A stretch of DNA of 64,000 nucleotides from JAWKRB01 sp041389885 (lineage in GTDB: Bacteria > Myxococcota_A > Polyangia > Polyangiales > Ga0077539): assembly GCA_041389885.1 (NCBI GenBank), contig JAWKRB010000037.1, positions 1-64,000 on the forward strand, given 5' to 3'. Position 1 is the stretch's first letter. Each line of letters opens with the position of its first letter. Position numbers and translations under genes: made by a program. Below, piece by piece: positions 16,315 through 25,325 of the stretch. Below the pieces are notes generated by a model. It saw only the letters and a list, made by a program, of their open reading frames with translations, was not told the origin of the DNA and ran no database searches.

Positions 16315-18158
16315 GCCGGCAACCCCACGGATTTCTCCGCCGCAGCCAGGTGGTCAGCACCTTCGGCCCCGGCGCGCTGATGGACCTCCCCGCCCACGGC
16401 GTGCTCGTCGCGGGCCTCGACCACTGGGGCGACCCCGAGAAGCAGGAGTTCACCCCGATCTTCGAAGACCGGCTGGTCGGAAAGATCACCGAGCTCCTGG
16501 GCGCGAAGCCCAAGCTGTTCATGCCCCCCGAGGCCTCCGACGAGCCCTCGCGAGAGACCCAGGGCGTGCGGGCGTGGCAGTTCCCTGGGTGGTTCGTGGC
16601 GCAGTACGAAGACCCGGCGGCGCTGAAGCGCGGCGTGCGCGCGCGACCCCTGGTGAGCTTTCCCAACCTCGACAAGGGGATGTTTCGCGGACCCGACAAG
16701 AAGCGCCACAAGGTGCTCCCGGTGCGCTTCGTGATGGCCTGCGCGAACGGGCACATCTCCGACCTGCGCTGGTACGCCTTCGTGCACCGCGAGGCTGCCG
16801 ACAAGGGCTGCCGCCGCCCGCTCTGGCTCGACGAGCGCGGCACCAGCGGCGACCTCTCGGACATCGACGTGCGCTGCGAGTGCGGCGCGCGCCAGCCCCT
16901 GGTGCTCGCGACGCAGGGCGCCGACGGGCGGGCCACCCTCGGGATGTGCGACGGCGAGCGCACCTGGCTGGGTCCTCGCAACCGCGAGGAGCCCACCTGC
17001 GGCGGCGAGTCGGGCGCGCGCAAGCCCAACAAGCTCCTCGTCCGCTCGGCGAGCAACGCGTACTTTCCGCAGCTCTTGAGCGTGATCTCGATCCCCGAGG
17101 GAGAGAGCGCGCTGCGCAAGGCCGTCGACGAGGCGTGGAGCGACCTGGGCGAGGCCGAGTCCCTCGACGACATCGCCCACGAGCTGAAGAAGAAGAAGTT
17201 CGCGAGCCGCTTCGAGGGGATGTCTCCCGACGCGGTGTGGGCCGAGGTCCAGCGTCGGCACGGCGGCGTGCCCGAGGAGGTGAAGAGCATCAAGCGCGTC
17301 GAGATCGACACGCTCCTCGCGAGCCACGACGAGCTCGGCGAAGACATCGCCGAGGGAGACTTCTACGCCCGCAGGCTCCCGCTCCCTCGCCCCGAGCGCG
17401 GCCCGCTCTCGAAGATCGACCGGGTGGTGCTGGTGCACCGCCTGCGCGAGGTCACCGCGCAGGTGGGCTTCACGCGCTTCGAGCCCGCGGTGCCCGACGT
17501 CGACGGCGAGCTGGCGCTGGGCGTCGCCCGCGCGCCGCTCTCCCGCGAGGTCTCCTGGCTCCCCGCGGTCGAGAACCGCGGGGAGGGGGTGTTCCTCGCC
17601 TTTCGCCGGGAGGCGCTGCTGGAGTGGCTGGGGCGCAAGCCCGTGCGCGATCGCGAGGCGCAGCTCGTCGCGGGCTTCAAGGCGTGGAGCGCGGCGCACC
17701 CCGACGCCAACGCGAAGTTCCCCGGCGCGGTGTACGTGCTCCTGCACTCCCTCGCGCACCTGCTCGTCACGGCGATCTCCCTGGAGTGCGGCTACTCGTC
17801 GACCTCGATTCGGGAGCGCATCTACGTCGGCGACGGCGGCTTCGGGATGCTGCTGTACACCGCGAGCTACGACGCCGAGGGCACCCTGGGCGGCCTCGTC
17901 GAGGCGGGCCGCAACATCGAGCGCCACCTCGCGAACGCCCTCGACCTCGCGCGGCTGTGCAGCAACGACCCCGTCTGCGCGCAGCACCGCCCCGAGCACC
18001 GGCACGAGGAGCGCTTTCTCCACGGCGCGGCGTGCCACGGCTGCCTGCTCATCGGCGAGACCTCCTGCGAGCGCCGCAACGAGTACCTCGACCGCGCGCT
18101 GGTCGTCGCGACGGTCGAAGAGCACGGCGCCGAGTTCTTCGACGACGAGCTCCCATGA
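16311..18158 (+). CDS. drmB: DISARM protein DrmB (DUF1998)
   Basis: This 615-residue protein begins with FLRRSQVVSTFGPGALMDLP, a hallmark of DrmB. It carries a Cys pair in CECGARQP and a C-terminal DUF1998 region ending in ACHGCLLIGETSCERRNEYL, four Cys that probably bind zinc. DrmB is the partner of the DrmA ATPase and is required for DISARM activity. It starts at GTG 16311 inside the drmA stop with AGGAGG eight bases upstream, and it overlaps drmC by ATGA. That packing implies strict co-expression. The product is cytoplasmic, with no sign of truncation. Confidence 0.92.
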   Translation: MSRQPHGFLRRSQVVSTFGPGALMDLPAHGVLVAGLDHWGDPEKQEFTPIFEDRLVGKITELLGAKPKLFMPPEASDEPSRETQGVRAWQFPGWFVAQYEDPAALKRGVRARPLVSFPNLDKGMFRGPDKKRHKVLPVRFVMACANGHISDLRWYAFVHREAADKGCRRPLWLDERGTSGDLSDIDVRCECGARQPLVLATQGADGRATLGMCDGERTWLGPRNREEPTCGGESGARKPNKLLVRSASNAYFPQLLSVISIPEGESALRKAVDEAWSDLGEAESLDDIAHELKKKKFASRFEGMSPDAVWAEVQRRHGGVPEEVKSIKRVEIDTLLASHDELGEDIAEGDFYARRLPLPRPERGPLSKIDRVVLVHRLREVTAQVGFTRFEPAVPDVDGELALGVARAPLSREVSWLPAVENRGEGVFLAFRREALLEWLGRKPVRDREAQLVAGFKAWSAAHPDANAKFPGAVYVLLHSLAHLLVTAISLECGYSSTSIRERIYVGDGGFGMLLYTASYDAEGTLGGLVEAGRNIERHLANALDLARLCSNDPVCAQHRPEHRHEERFLHGAACHGCLLIGETSCERRNEYLDRALVVATVEEHGAEFFDDELP

Positions 18159-18976
18159 GCGCCGCGGGGGACCTGCTGCGCGTCGAGGACCTCGAGCACG
18201 TCGCCGACGCCCTCGCCTCGGGGCGCGTTCGCGGCGTCGACCTCGCGTCGCTCCAGAGGGTCTTGCCCGCGCCCGAGGCCGCGGCGCTCGCGTCGCTCCT
18301 CGCCGAGGCGGGCGCGATCGGCGCGTCGCGCGAGCAGCTCGCGTGGACCCTCCGGCTGCTGGCCCGCGAGCGCAGGGCGAAGCGCGCGGCCCGCGACGAC
18401 ATCGAGCTCGTCTGGACCGGCCCCGAAGAGGGCGCGACCGCCTCGCGCGACACGCAGGTGGTGGTCCGCGACCTCTTCGAGCGCGCCGAGCGCACGCTGC
18501 TGATCGCCAGCTACCTGAGCACGGATCAAGAGACGGTCTTCGCGCCCCTCGCGCGGCGCATGGACGCGGTGCCCTCCCTCCAGGTGAGGATGTGTGTGAA
18601 CATCAAACCTCCCAGGGGGGCGGAGACCTCGGAGCAGGCCATCGAGGGCTTCGCGAGGAGCTTTCGCGACGCCTGGCCGGGCGACCGCCGACCGGAGATC
18701 TTCTACGACCCGCGCACGACCCGCCGAACGCCCGGACAGCGCCCGTCGATGCACGCGAAGTGCGTGATCGCCGACGGGCTGCGGGTGTTCATCACCTCGG
18801 CGAACTTCACCGAGGCGGCGCAGGTGCGAAACATCGAGGCGGGAGTGTCCCTGACCGACGCCTCGCTGGCCTCTGCGCTCACGCGACAGTTCGAGAACCT
18901 CATCGCCGCGAGCCAGCTTCTGCCGCTCCGTCTCGGATCGCGCGTGACACCCGCACGGCGTGACCTCCCCCCGTAG
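18155..18976 (+). CDS. drmC: DISARM protein DrmC, phospholipase D-like
   Basis: This 273-residue protein has one HKD motif, MHAKCVIADG near residue 199, followed by FITSANFTEAAQ, as in PLD-superfamily nucleases and the DrmC family. An N-terminal ~80-residue helical region (LLRVEDLEHVADALASGR) precedes it. With a single HKD per chain it would act as a dimer. DrmC is the accessory nuclease-like subunit of DISARM and was reported as dispensable in some tests. The gene ends the operon. The next gene, on the same strand, begins 163 bases later and belongs to an exporter. No methyltransferase, DrmD or DrmE gene is adjacent on either side. Confidence 0.9.
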   Translation: MSAAGDLLRVEDLEHVADALASGRVRGVDLASLQRVLPAPEAAALASLLAEAGAIGASREQLAWTLRLLARERRAKRAARDDIELVWTGPEEGATASRDTQVVVRDLFERAERTLLIASYLSTDQETVFAPLARRMDAVPSLQVRMCVNIKPPRGAETSEQAIEGFARSFRDAWPGDRRPEIFYDPRTTRRTPGQRPSMHAKCVIADGLRVFITSANFTEAAQVRNIEAGVSLTDASLASALTRQFENLIAASQLLPLRLGSRVTPARRDLPP

Positions 18977-19139
18977 GGCAAGGCCCGCGGAGCGCCCCCG
19001 CACACCGTGCGACGCGTCGCGCACAAAGCGCCGCCGCCCTCCCCTCTCGCGACCGCGGCGCGTCGGGCGTTGCGCCGCCGGGCGCGCGGCGTGCATCTCA
19101 CGGGTCTGTGCGTTGTCTTTTCCACGGTCTGAGCGCGAG

Positions 19140-20363
19140 ATGAGCTGGCTGCGTCGAGTCGTGACGGGCGCGCTGGTCGCGTCGGCGATCGGGCTCGCGG
19201 CGTGGTTCGGCGTGGCGCGCTGGCGCGGCCCGCGGGTGCCGGTGGTGTACGCCACGCCCTCCCCCCTCGCGCAGACCCTGGTCGCGAGCGGCCGCGCGCT
19301 GAGCCCCGCCGAGGTGAGCCTCGGGAGCATGTTGGGTGGGGTCATTCGCGCCGTGCACGCCCGCGAGGGCGAGCGGGTGACCCAGGGGCAGACCCTGGTC
19401 GAGTTCGACGACGCCGAGCTCCTCGCGCAGGTGGCGCAGGCGCGGGCGGCGCTCCAGGTCGCGGGCACGCGGGTGGGGCAGGTGCGGGTGCTGAGCGCGG
19501 GCGTCGCGAACGCGTCGGTGCGCCAGGCCGAGGCGAACGTCACCGCCGCGCGGCTCAGCCACGAGCGCGCCCAGGCGCTCGTTCGCTCGGGCGCCCTCGC
19601 CGCGACCGAGCTCGAGGCCGCGCGGCGCGCGCTCGACGTGGCCGAGAGCCAGCTGCGGTCCGCGCGCATCACCGCGGCGGCGTCGGCGCCCGGCGGCAGC
19701 GAGGCGCGCGGCGCCGTCGCGTCGAGGACGCAGGCCGAGGCGGCGCTCAGGGTGGCCGAGGCGCGGCTCGCGCAGGCGACGGTCACCGCGTCGGCGAGCG
19801 GGACGATCCTTCGCCGCAGCGTCGAGCCCGGCGACGTGGTGAGCCCGGGGCGCGCCCTGCTGGTGCTGCTCCGAGACGGGCCGATGGAGCTCTCGATCAC
19901 CCCGGACGAGCGCAACCTCTCCGACCTGCGGCTGGGGCAGCGCGCGGTGGCGTCGGCCGAGGCCTTTCCCACACGCACCTTCCCCGCGGCGGTGTCGTAC
20001 ATCGCGCCCGCCGTCGACGCGCTCCGAGGGACCATCGAGGTGAGGCTCCAGGTCCCCTCACCCCCGGATTTTCTGCGCCCGTCGATGACCGTGTCGGTGG
20101 AGATCGAGGTGGCGCGCAAGCCCTCGGCGCTGAGCCTCGCCGCCGACGCGGTGCGCGACGCGGCCACGAGCGCGCCCTGGGTGATGGTGGTGACCCCCGA
20201 GGGACGTCTCGCGCGACGCGCCGTGCGCCTGGGCCTGCGGGGCGACCGCGCCTACGAGGTCGCCGAGGGGCTGCGCGCGGGCGAGGCCGTGGTGCCGGTG
20301 AGCGCGGGCGCCTCCCTGGCCGTGGGTCAGCGCGTGCGCGTCGACGGCGCGGCGGGGCCCTGA
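19140..20363 (+). CDS. HlyD/RND-type periplasmic adaptor protein
   Basis: Residues ~7-27 form an N-terminal membrane anchor. Next comes the barrel-sandwich (lipoyl-like) half ending VIRAVHAREGERVTQGQTLV, a long coiled-coil hairpin with Ala/Gln/Arg heptads (~90-200), the returning half SASGTILRRSVEPGDVV, and a beta-barrel domain. At 407 residues it is the usual length for a MacA-like adaptor. It precedes the permease gene by one base and the ATPase gene after that, so the three make a MacA-FtsX-LolD type tripartite exporter. An outer-membrane channel is not encoded nearby. The substrate is unknown. The ATG at 19140 is chosen because it gives a proper membrane anchor. Confidence 0.85.
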   Translation: MSWLRRVVTGALVASAIGLAAWFGVARWRGPRVPVVYATPSPLAQTLVASGRALSPAEVSLGSMLGGVIRAVHAREGERVTQGQTLVEFDDAELLAQVAQARAALQVAGTRVGQVRVLSAGVANASVRQAEANVTAARLSHERAQALVRSGALAATELEAARRALDVAESQLRSARITAAASAPGGSEARGAVASRTQAEAALRVAEARLAQATVTASASGTILRRSVEPGDVVSPGRALLVLLRDGPMELSITPDERNLSDLRLGQRAVASAEAFPTRTFPAAVSYIAPAVDALRGTIEVRLQVPSPPDFLRPSMTVSVEIEVARKPSALSLAADAVRDAATSAPWVMVVTPEGRLARRAVRLGLRGDRAYEVAEGLRAGEAVVPVSAGASLAVGQRVRVDGAAGP

Positions 20364-20364
20364 G

Positions 20365-21582
20365 ATGCCCATCTCGTGGTTCCTCGCGCTGCGCTTCATT
20401 CGCGAAGGACGGATGCAGTCGGTGCTCATCGTCGTGGGCGTCTCGGTGGGCGTGGCCGTGATGGTCTTTCTCTCCGCGCTCATCGACGGGCTGCAGTCGA
20501 GCCTCATCGCGCAGACCCTGGGCACGCAGGCGCACATCGTGATTCGTCCCACCGACGAGGTCGCGCGGCCCCTGCGCGGCGAGGGCGACGTCGCCGTGCT
20601 CGCGCGGGTCGAGCGCACCGCGCAGCGCGCCCGCTCCATCGTGCGCTGGCAGCAGGTGGTGGCCGACGTCCGCGCCACCCCCGACGTGCTCGACGTCTCC
20701 CCCACGGTCACCGGCCCCGCCGTCGCCCTGCGCGGCAACGCGTCCCGCGCGGTGGTGCTCTACGGCGTCGAGCCCGACCGCTTCGCGCGGATCTACCCCG
20801 TGCGCCAGCGCATGACCGCCGGGCGCTTTCGCCCCGTGGGCACCGAGTGCGTGATCGGCGCCGAGCTCGCCGTGGACCTCGGCGTGGGCGTCGGCGACAA
20901 GGTGCGCCTCGCGTCGGTGGGCGGCGTGAGCGAGGTGTACACGGTCGCGGGGATCTTCGACCTCGGCAACCGCGAGGTGAACCGCCGCTGGGTGATCGTC
21001 GCCACGCGAGGCGCGCAGACGCTCCTCGACCTCGTGGGGGGCGTGTCGGTCCTCGACGTGCGCGTGCGAGAGATCTTCGAGGCCGACGTCGTGGCCGCGT
21101 CGATCGCCGCGCGCACGGGGCTCGTGGCCGACAGCTGGATGCGCACCAACGCGCAGCTCCTCGTCGCGCTGCGGTCGCAGAGCAGCTCGAGCCAGATGAT
21201 CCAGTTCTTCGTGATCCTCGCGGTGGCCATGGGCATCGCCAGCGTGCTGGTGGTCTCTGTGGTGCAAAAGGGCAAAGAGATCGGCATCTTGCGCGCGATG
21301 GGGACCTCCCGCTCCACGGTGCTCCGGGTCTTTCTCATTCAGGGCGCGCTGGTGGGTCTGCTGGGCTCGGTCTTCGGCACGGCCATCGGCGCGGGGCTCG
21401 GCGCGCTCTTCGCGGGGCTCGCGCGCAACGCCGACGGCTCGCCCACGTTCCCCATCGCGGTGAGCCTCGCGCTGGTGCTGCGCTCGACGGGCATCGCGGC
21501 GTTCACGGGGGTCTTCGCGGCGGTGATCCCCGCGCGGAGCGCGGCGCGGCTCGACCCCGCAGTGGCGATTCGCAATGGCTGA
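20365..21582 (+). CDS. ABC transporter permease, MacB/FtsX family
   Basis: One membrane helix near residues 19-40 (SVLIVVGVSVGVAVMVFL) is followed by a large periplasmic MacB-PCD domain. Three C-terminal helices follow: MIQFFVILAVAMGIASVLVV, the region around LIQGALVGLLGSVFGTAIG, and the end near FTGVFAAVIPARSAARLDP. The cytoplasmic coupling segment KGKEIGILRAMGTS is typical of the FtsX fold. At 405 residues it is close to LolC/E and MacB permease length. It starts one base after the adaptor stop and overlaps the ATPase gene by 8 bp. It likely moves a hydrophobic or lipid-type substrate by mechanotransmission. Confidence 0.88.
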   Translation: MPISWFLALRFIREGRMQSVLIVVGVSVGVAVMVFLSALIDGLQSSLIAQTLGTQAHIVIRPTDEVARPLRGEGDVAVLARVERTAQRARSIVRWQQVVADVRATPDVLDVSPTVTGPAVALRGNASRAVVLYGVEPDRFARIYPVRQRMTAGRFRPVGTECVIGAELAVDLGVGVGDKVRLASVGGVSEVYTVAGIFDLGNREVNRRWVIVATRGAQTLLDLVGGVSVLDVRVREIFEADVVAASIAARTGLVADSWMRTNAQLLVALRSQSSSSQMIQFFVILAVAMGIASVLVVSVVQKGKEIGILRAMGTSRSTVLRVFLIQGALVGLLGSVFGTAIGAGLGALFAGLARNADGSPTFPIAVSLALVLRSTGIAAFTGVFAAVIPARSAARLDPAVAIRNG

Positions 21583-22267
21583 GCCCGTGCTGCTGCTCGA
21601 GGGCGTGCGCAAGTCGTACGGCGCCGCGGCCGAGACCGAGGTGCTCAAGGGCGTAGACCTGCGCGTCGACCGGGGAGAGTTCGCGGCGCTGATCGGTCCG
21701 TCGGGCTCGGGCAAGAGCACGCTGCTGAACATCCTCGGGCTCCTCGACCGGCCCACGTCGGGGCGCGTGGTGATCGCGGGCGAAGACACCGCGGGCCTCG
21801 ACGACGCGGGGCTCACGCGCCTGCGGGGCAGCGCGATCGGGTTCGTCTTTCAGTTTCACCACCTGCTCCCCGGGCTGAGCGCGCTGGAGAACGTGATGAT
21901 GCCCATGATCGCCGCGCGGGGGCGCACCGCGGGCGACATGGTCCCTCGCGCGAGGGAGCTCCTCGCGCGGGTGGGCCTCGCGGAGCTCGCCGACCGCCGC
22001 CCCAACGCGCTCTCGGGGGGCCAGGCGCAGCGCGTCGCCATCGCGCGCTCGCTCGCGCTCGACCCCCCGCTGGTGCTCGCCGACGAGCCCACGGGCAACC
22101 TCGACACCAAGACCTCGGACCAGATCTTCGAGGTGCTGCGCGAGTTCAACCGCGAGCTCGGCGTGGCCTTCGTGGTGGTGACCCACGACCCGCGCCTCGC
22201 CACGCGCTGCGACCGCACGATCACCCTCGTCGACGGCGCGATCGTCTCGGATACGCGCACGCCCTGA
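21575..22267 (+). CDS. ABC transporter ATP-binding protein, LolD/MacB type
   Basis: This 230-residue ATPase has Walker A GPSGSGKST (~residues 43-51), a Q-loop in FVFQFHHLLPGLSALENVMM, the signature LSGGQAQRVAIARSL, Walker B LVLADEPTGNLD and the switch His in VVVTHDPRLA. The FQFHHLLP region is characteristic of the LolD group. It powers the permease encoded immediately upstream, overlapping it by 8 bp. The gene is intact and ends the exporter operon. The next gene begins 25 bp later and is unrelated in function, though it may be co-transcribed. Confidence 0.92.
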   Translation: MAEPVLLLEGVRKSYGAAAETEVLKGVDLRVDRGEFAALIGPSGSGKSTLLNILGLLDRPTSGRVVIAGEDTAGLDDAGLTRLRGSAIGFVFQFHHLLPGLSALENVMMPMIAARGRTAGDMVPRARELLARVGLAELADRRPNALSGGQAQRVAIARSLALDPPLVLADEPTGNLDTKTSDQIFEVLREFNRELGVAFVVVTHDPRLATRCDRTITLVDGAIVSDTRTP

Positions 22268-22292
22268 GCGCGTGTATCTTCCGCGCCCTCCG

Positions 22293-23240
22293 ATGCGCGC
22301 CACGACGATCTCCCTCGACGCCCCCGCCCACCTCTTCGCCCTCTCCCCCGACGGCGGCGCCCTCGCGGTCGTACACCCCGCCGCCCTCACCGTGATCGAC
22401 CTCGCGAGCGCCGCGGTGCGCGCGCGCGGCGTCGTGGGCGGCGTGGTCTACGCGTGCGCGTTCACCCCCGATGGCGCGTCGGTGATCCTCGGCACGCGCA
22501 CGCCGACGGTCTTCGACCTCGCCGCGGGCGAGACCTCGAAGGCCGCGTTCAAGGGCCCGCAGAGCGCCCCCAACGCCGTCGATTTCTCCGCCGACGGCGC
22601 GACGGCGTACTTCGCCTGCGGGTCGTTCATGGCCGCGCACGACTGCGCCCTCTACGCCTTCGACGTCGCCACCCGCGCGCCCCGCTGGGCCCGCTCCCTC
22701 GCGGACGAAGACGGCAACACCGACCTCGCGATCCTCGGCGGGCGCGCGGTGGTCTTCGGCGAGCTCGGCGCGGCGCGGCTCATCGACCTCGCGTCCGGCG
22801 CGGTGCATGCGACCGCGCAGGTCGTGCCCGCGGCGCCCTACGGCGAGTCGCTGCTCCGCGGCGCGCGCGTCGACGACGGCGCCGTGGTCGCCTCGACCCT
22901 CGAGGCGCAGGCGCCGGTCTTGAAGCGCATCGACCTGCGCGACAAGGAGATGCACGTGCGCTGGGGCGCGCCGCTGCTCTCGCCCGACGCCGAGAAGCCC
23001 GACGCCGCGGTGGCGGGCCGCCCCTTCGTCGCGGGGGCGCGGGCGTATGTTCCGGTGCTGGTGAGCGCGGGGGGCGCGGTGCGGGTGGAGCTCGTGGGCG
23101 TCGAGCTCGAGACCGGCGCGGTGTGCGCGCGCATTCCCCTCGCGGGGTGCCAGAGCCACCTCGCGGTGCTCTGCGCGGGTGACACCCTCGTGTGGTCGAG
23201 CGGCGAGCGCGCGCTCTCGATCGGTTCGCTCGCGGGCTGA
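22293..23240 (+). CDS. beta-propeller (WD40-like) hypothetical protein, 315 aa
   Basis: The sequence is built of repeating blades with the pattern hydrophobic strand, SPDGG or TPDGA turn, strand (LFALSPDGGALAVVHP, CAFTPDGASVILGTR, VDFSADGATAYFACGS). About six such units make a propeller. There is no signal peptide, so it appears cytoplasmic. The ATG at 22293 begins the first blade; an earlier in-frame start adds only seven residues. It follows the exporter ATPase by 25 bp. Comparable propeller proteins recur in this window (59827-61629). No catalytic residues are evident, and a scaffold or binding role is the most that can be said. Confidence 0.7.
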   Translation: MRATTISLDAPAHLFALSPDGGALAVVHPAALTVIDLASAAVRARGVVGGVVYACAFTPDGASVILGTRTPTVFDLAAGETSKAAFKGPQSAPNAVDFSADGATAYFACGSFMAAHDCALYAFDVATRAPRWARSLADEDGNTDLAILGGRAVVFGELGAARLIDLASGAVHATAQVVPAAPYGESLLRGARVDDGAVVASTLEAQAPVLKRIDLRDKEMHVRWGAPLLSPDAEKPDAAVAGRPFVAGARAYVPVLVSAGGAVRVELVGVELETGAVCARIPLAGCQSHLAVLCAGDTLVWSSGERALSIGSLAG

Positions 23241-23244
23241 GCGC

Positions 23245-23568
23245 CTACCGCGCGCGTTCGAGGGCGCGCAGCGTGGTCACGTACCCGCTCGCGTAGAGCA
23301 CGCTCGCCGCGATCGGCACGGTCACCGTGCGCAGCACCTCGGGCGTGCCCATCGCGAGGTGCAGCCCGACGTGAAACGCGCTCGCGACGGGGAGCAGAAG
23401 TGCCGGCACGATGTGGTGCCATGGCCACTCGCGCCACGCCGCGACGGCGTGAGCGAGGCCTCTCGGTAGGGTCCGGGCTGGATCGGTTGACGCGAGGATA
23501 CGTCCGCGCAGCGGGGCCCGTGTCCGTCCCTGGTCTCGCAGCGCGCCCGATGACATCCTCCGACGCAT
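23245..23568 (-). CDS. small membrane protein, 107 aa
   Basis: Two hydrophobic stretches, HIVPALLLPVASAFHVGL (~residues 52-69) and TVTVPIAASVLYASGYV (~80-98), predict two transmembrane helices. The N-terminal ~45 residues are Arg-rich and may be partly untranslated. Starting at 23568 the gene would overlap the divergent Uma2 gene by two bases, so a shorter start is possible. The 3' end faces the propeller gene four bases away. No family was recognised. Confidence 0.45.
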   Translation of the reverse strand: MRRRMSSGALRDQGRTRAPLRGRILASTDPARTLPRGLAHAVAAWREWPWHHIVPALLLPVASAFHVGLHLAMGTPEVLRTVTVPIAASVLYASGYVTTLRALERAR

Positions 23569-24166
23569 GGGCGACGCGGCGGAGCCGACCTCGATCGACT
23601 ACGCGACCTACCTGGACATCGAACAGAGGGCCGACCGGAGACACGAGTGGCTCGACGGCGCCGTCTACGCGATGGCAGGCGGGACCCTGGAGCACGGCCA
23701 GCTCTCGGCGAGTGTCATCGGCGAGCTGCTCGCACGGGCCGCCGGCTGCGGCTGCCGCGTCTTCAGCGCCGACGCGAAGGTGCGGGTGCGGGCGACCGGG
23801 CTCGCGACCTACCCCGACGCTTCGGTGGTCTGCGGCCCCATCGAGCGCGACCCCGACGACCGCAACGCGATGATCAACCCCGTCGTGCTGGTGGAGGTGC
23901 TCTCCGACGGCACCGAGGCGTACGACCGCGGGGAGAAGTTCGAGCACTACCGGCAGCTCCCCTCGTTGAGGGACTACGTGCTCGTCTCGCAGCATCGGCC
24001 GCTCGTGGAGGTGTTCTCCCGCGACGATCGCGATCGCTGGGTGCTCACCGCCGTCGGCGCCGGCGAGCGCTTCACGCTCACGGCCATGGAGGGCGCCATC
24101 GAGGTCGATCGCATCTACGCAGGGGTCGAGCTCCTCCCCGCGCCGCCGCGGTCGCTCGGCGCCTGA
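23567..24166 (+). CDS. Uma2-family PD-(D/E)XK-like protein
   Basis: This 199-residue protein matches the Uma2 (DUF820) family. The N-terminal segment YLDIEQRADRRHEWLDGAVY is followed by the strand-rich core with the acidic residues expected of the PD-(D/E)XK fold: YPDASVVCGP near residue 85 and PVVLVEVLSDGTEAYDRGEK near 105. The E-x-K-type triad is thus partly recognisable. Uma2 proteins are widespread in Cyanobacteria and Myxococcota, often in many copies, and are proposed nucleases without an established substrate. It is divergent from the small membrane-protein gene and monocistronic. Confidence 0.85.
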   Translation: MGDAAEPTSIDYATYLDIEQRADRRHEWLDGAVYAMAGGTLEHGQLSASVIGELLARAAGCGCRVFSADAKVRVRATGLATYPDASVVCGPIERDPDDRNAMINPVVLVEVLSDGTEAYDRGEKFEHYRQLPSLRDYVLVSQHRPLVEVFSRDDRDRWVLTAVGAGERFTLTAMEGAIEVDRIYAGVELLPAPPRSLGA

Positions 24167-24191
24167 CGGGCTCCTACCGCGCCTCGACCGC

Positions 24192-25295
24192 TCACTCTCC
24201 GTCGACGGGCGCGCGGTGGGCCTTTCGCCCTCCACGAACCAGCGCCTGCGCGGGGATCTGCCCGTGGATCATCAGGCTCGCCATCTCCGCGCAGCGGTCG
24301 ACCAGCGCCCGCGCGCCCTCGCGCAGCGCGGCGCTCGTCGCGACCACGCGGGTGTTGTTCTCCATGTCCTCGGCGCTCCATCCCCGCGAGTGCGCGATGT
24401 ACGGAAACTGCGGGAACTGCACCCCGAGCTCGGCGAAGAATCCCATCATCTGCCCCGCGGTGCCCTGCACGTTGTCTTGCCCGCCGGTGATGATGAAGCC
24501 CGCGGCCTTGTTCTTCAGCAGGTGCTTGTTCGCGAGGGTCTCCTGGTTCTGGATGCAGTTCATCCGCTCGACCATCTTGAAGTACAGGCTGCTCGCCGCG
24601 CCCCAGCGAATGGGCGTGGCGATCACGTACACGTCCGCCCAGTGCACCAGCGCCTCGTAGACCTGCTCGAGCTCGTCGGTCGGGTCCATCTGGGTGATCG
24701 AGCAGGGCCAGGTGCAGGCCCGCGCCGACTTCGAGTAGAAGCCCTCGCACGCGCGAAAGCTCAAGTCTCGCAAGCGGATCGTGCGCGTCTCATACCCGCG
24801 CGCGCCCGCGTGGCGCACCGCCTCGTCGAGGAGCAGCTCCGAGGTGCTGAACCTCGGGTGCCCCGCGGTCATCGCCGTGGTCGAGAGCCCGAGCACGCGC
24901 ACGGGTCCGTCTTCGCGCACGGGCGTTCGCGCGAGGGGGTGCTTCGCGTGAGGCTTCTTCGTGCGCGGCGTCGCGCTCTTGAGGTCGACCAGGAGTCTCC
25001 CCCCCTCGACCTTCACCGCGTAGGCCGGCACCGCGTCGTCTTCGAAGCCCGGCTCGCCCAGGCCCGTGGCGTGGTGGAACTTCCAGTAGTGCCAGGGGCA
25101 CTCGACGTACTCGCCGGCGAGCACGCCCTCGCCGAGGGGCCCCCCGACGTGGTTGCACGCGCCCGAGATCACGCCGAAGCGCCCCTCGCGAAACGACACC
25201 GCGAGGCGCGTGCGCCCCACCGTCACCTGCCGCAGCGGCGGCTGCTCCAGCTCGCTCGCCGCGCCGAGGTCGACCCACTCCTGCTCGTCTGCCAT
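24192..25295 (-). CDS. Rieske [2Fe-2S] domain fused to flavodoxin-like NAD(P)H oxidoreductase
   Basis: Residues 1-105 are a Rieske ferredoxin domain with CNH near 47 and CPWHYWKF near 67 (C-x-H ... C-x2-H). After a Lys/Arg-rich linker, residues ~130-340 match the NADPH-dependent FMN reductase/flavodoxin fold, starting VRVLGLSTTAMTAGHPRFS and including YVIATPIRWGAASSLYFKM. Electrons would pass between NAD(P)H, FMN and the iron-sulphur centre within one chain. Such a fusion is uncommon, since Rieske and FMN_red are usually separate subunits. The redox substrate is unknown. The gene is followed 26 bp later by an unrelated gene end and lies downstream of the malic enzyme gene on the same strand. 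Confidence 0.8.
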   Translation of the reverse strand: MADEQEWVDLGAASELEQPPLRQVTVGRTRLAVSFREGRFGVISGACNHVGGPLGEGVLAGEYVECPWHYWKFHHATGLGEPGFEDDAVPAYAVKVEGGRLLVDLKSATPRTKKPHAKHPLARTPVREDGPVRVLGLSTTAMTAGHPRFSTSELLLDEAVRHAGARGYETRTIRLRDLSFRACEGFYSKSARACTWPCSITQMDPTDELEQVYEALVHWADVYVIATPIRWGAASSLYFKMVERMNCIQNQETLANKHLLKNKAAGFIITGGQDNVQGTAGQMMGFFAELGVQFPQFPYIAHSRGWSAEDMENNTRVVATSAALREGARALVDRCAEMASLMIHGQIPAQALVRGGRKAHRAPVDGE

Positions 25296-25325
25296 GTCAC
25301 GCTCCCTGGCCGGAGCATCGCACGG

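Noticed and set aside
23567..24166. Uma2 protein as a nuclease partner of DISARM
   Set aside because: Uma2 genes are numerous and widely scattered in such genomes; no operon link or conserved association is visible here.
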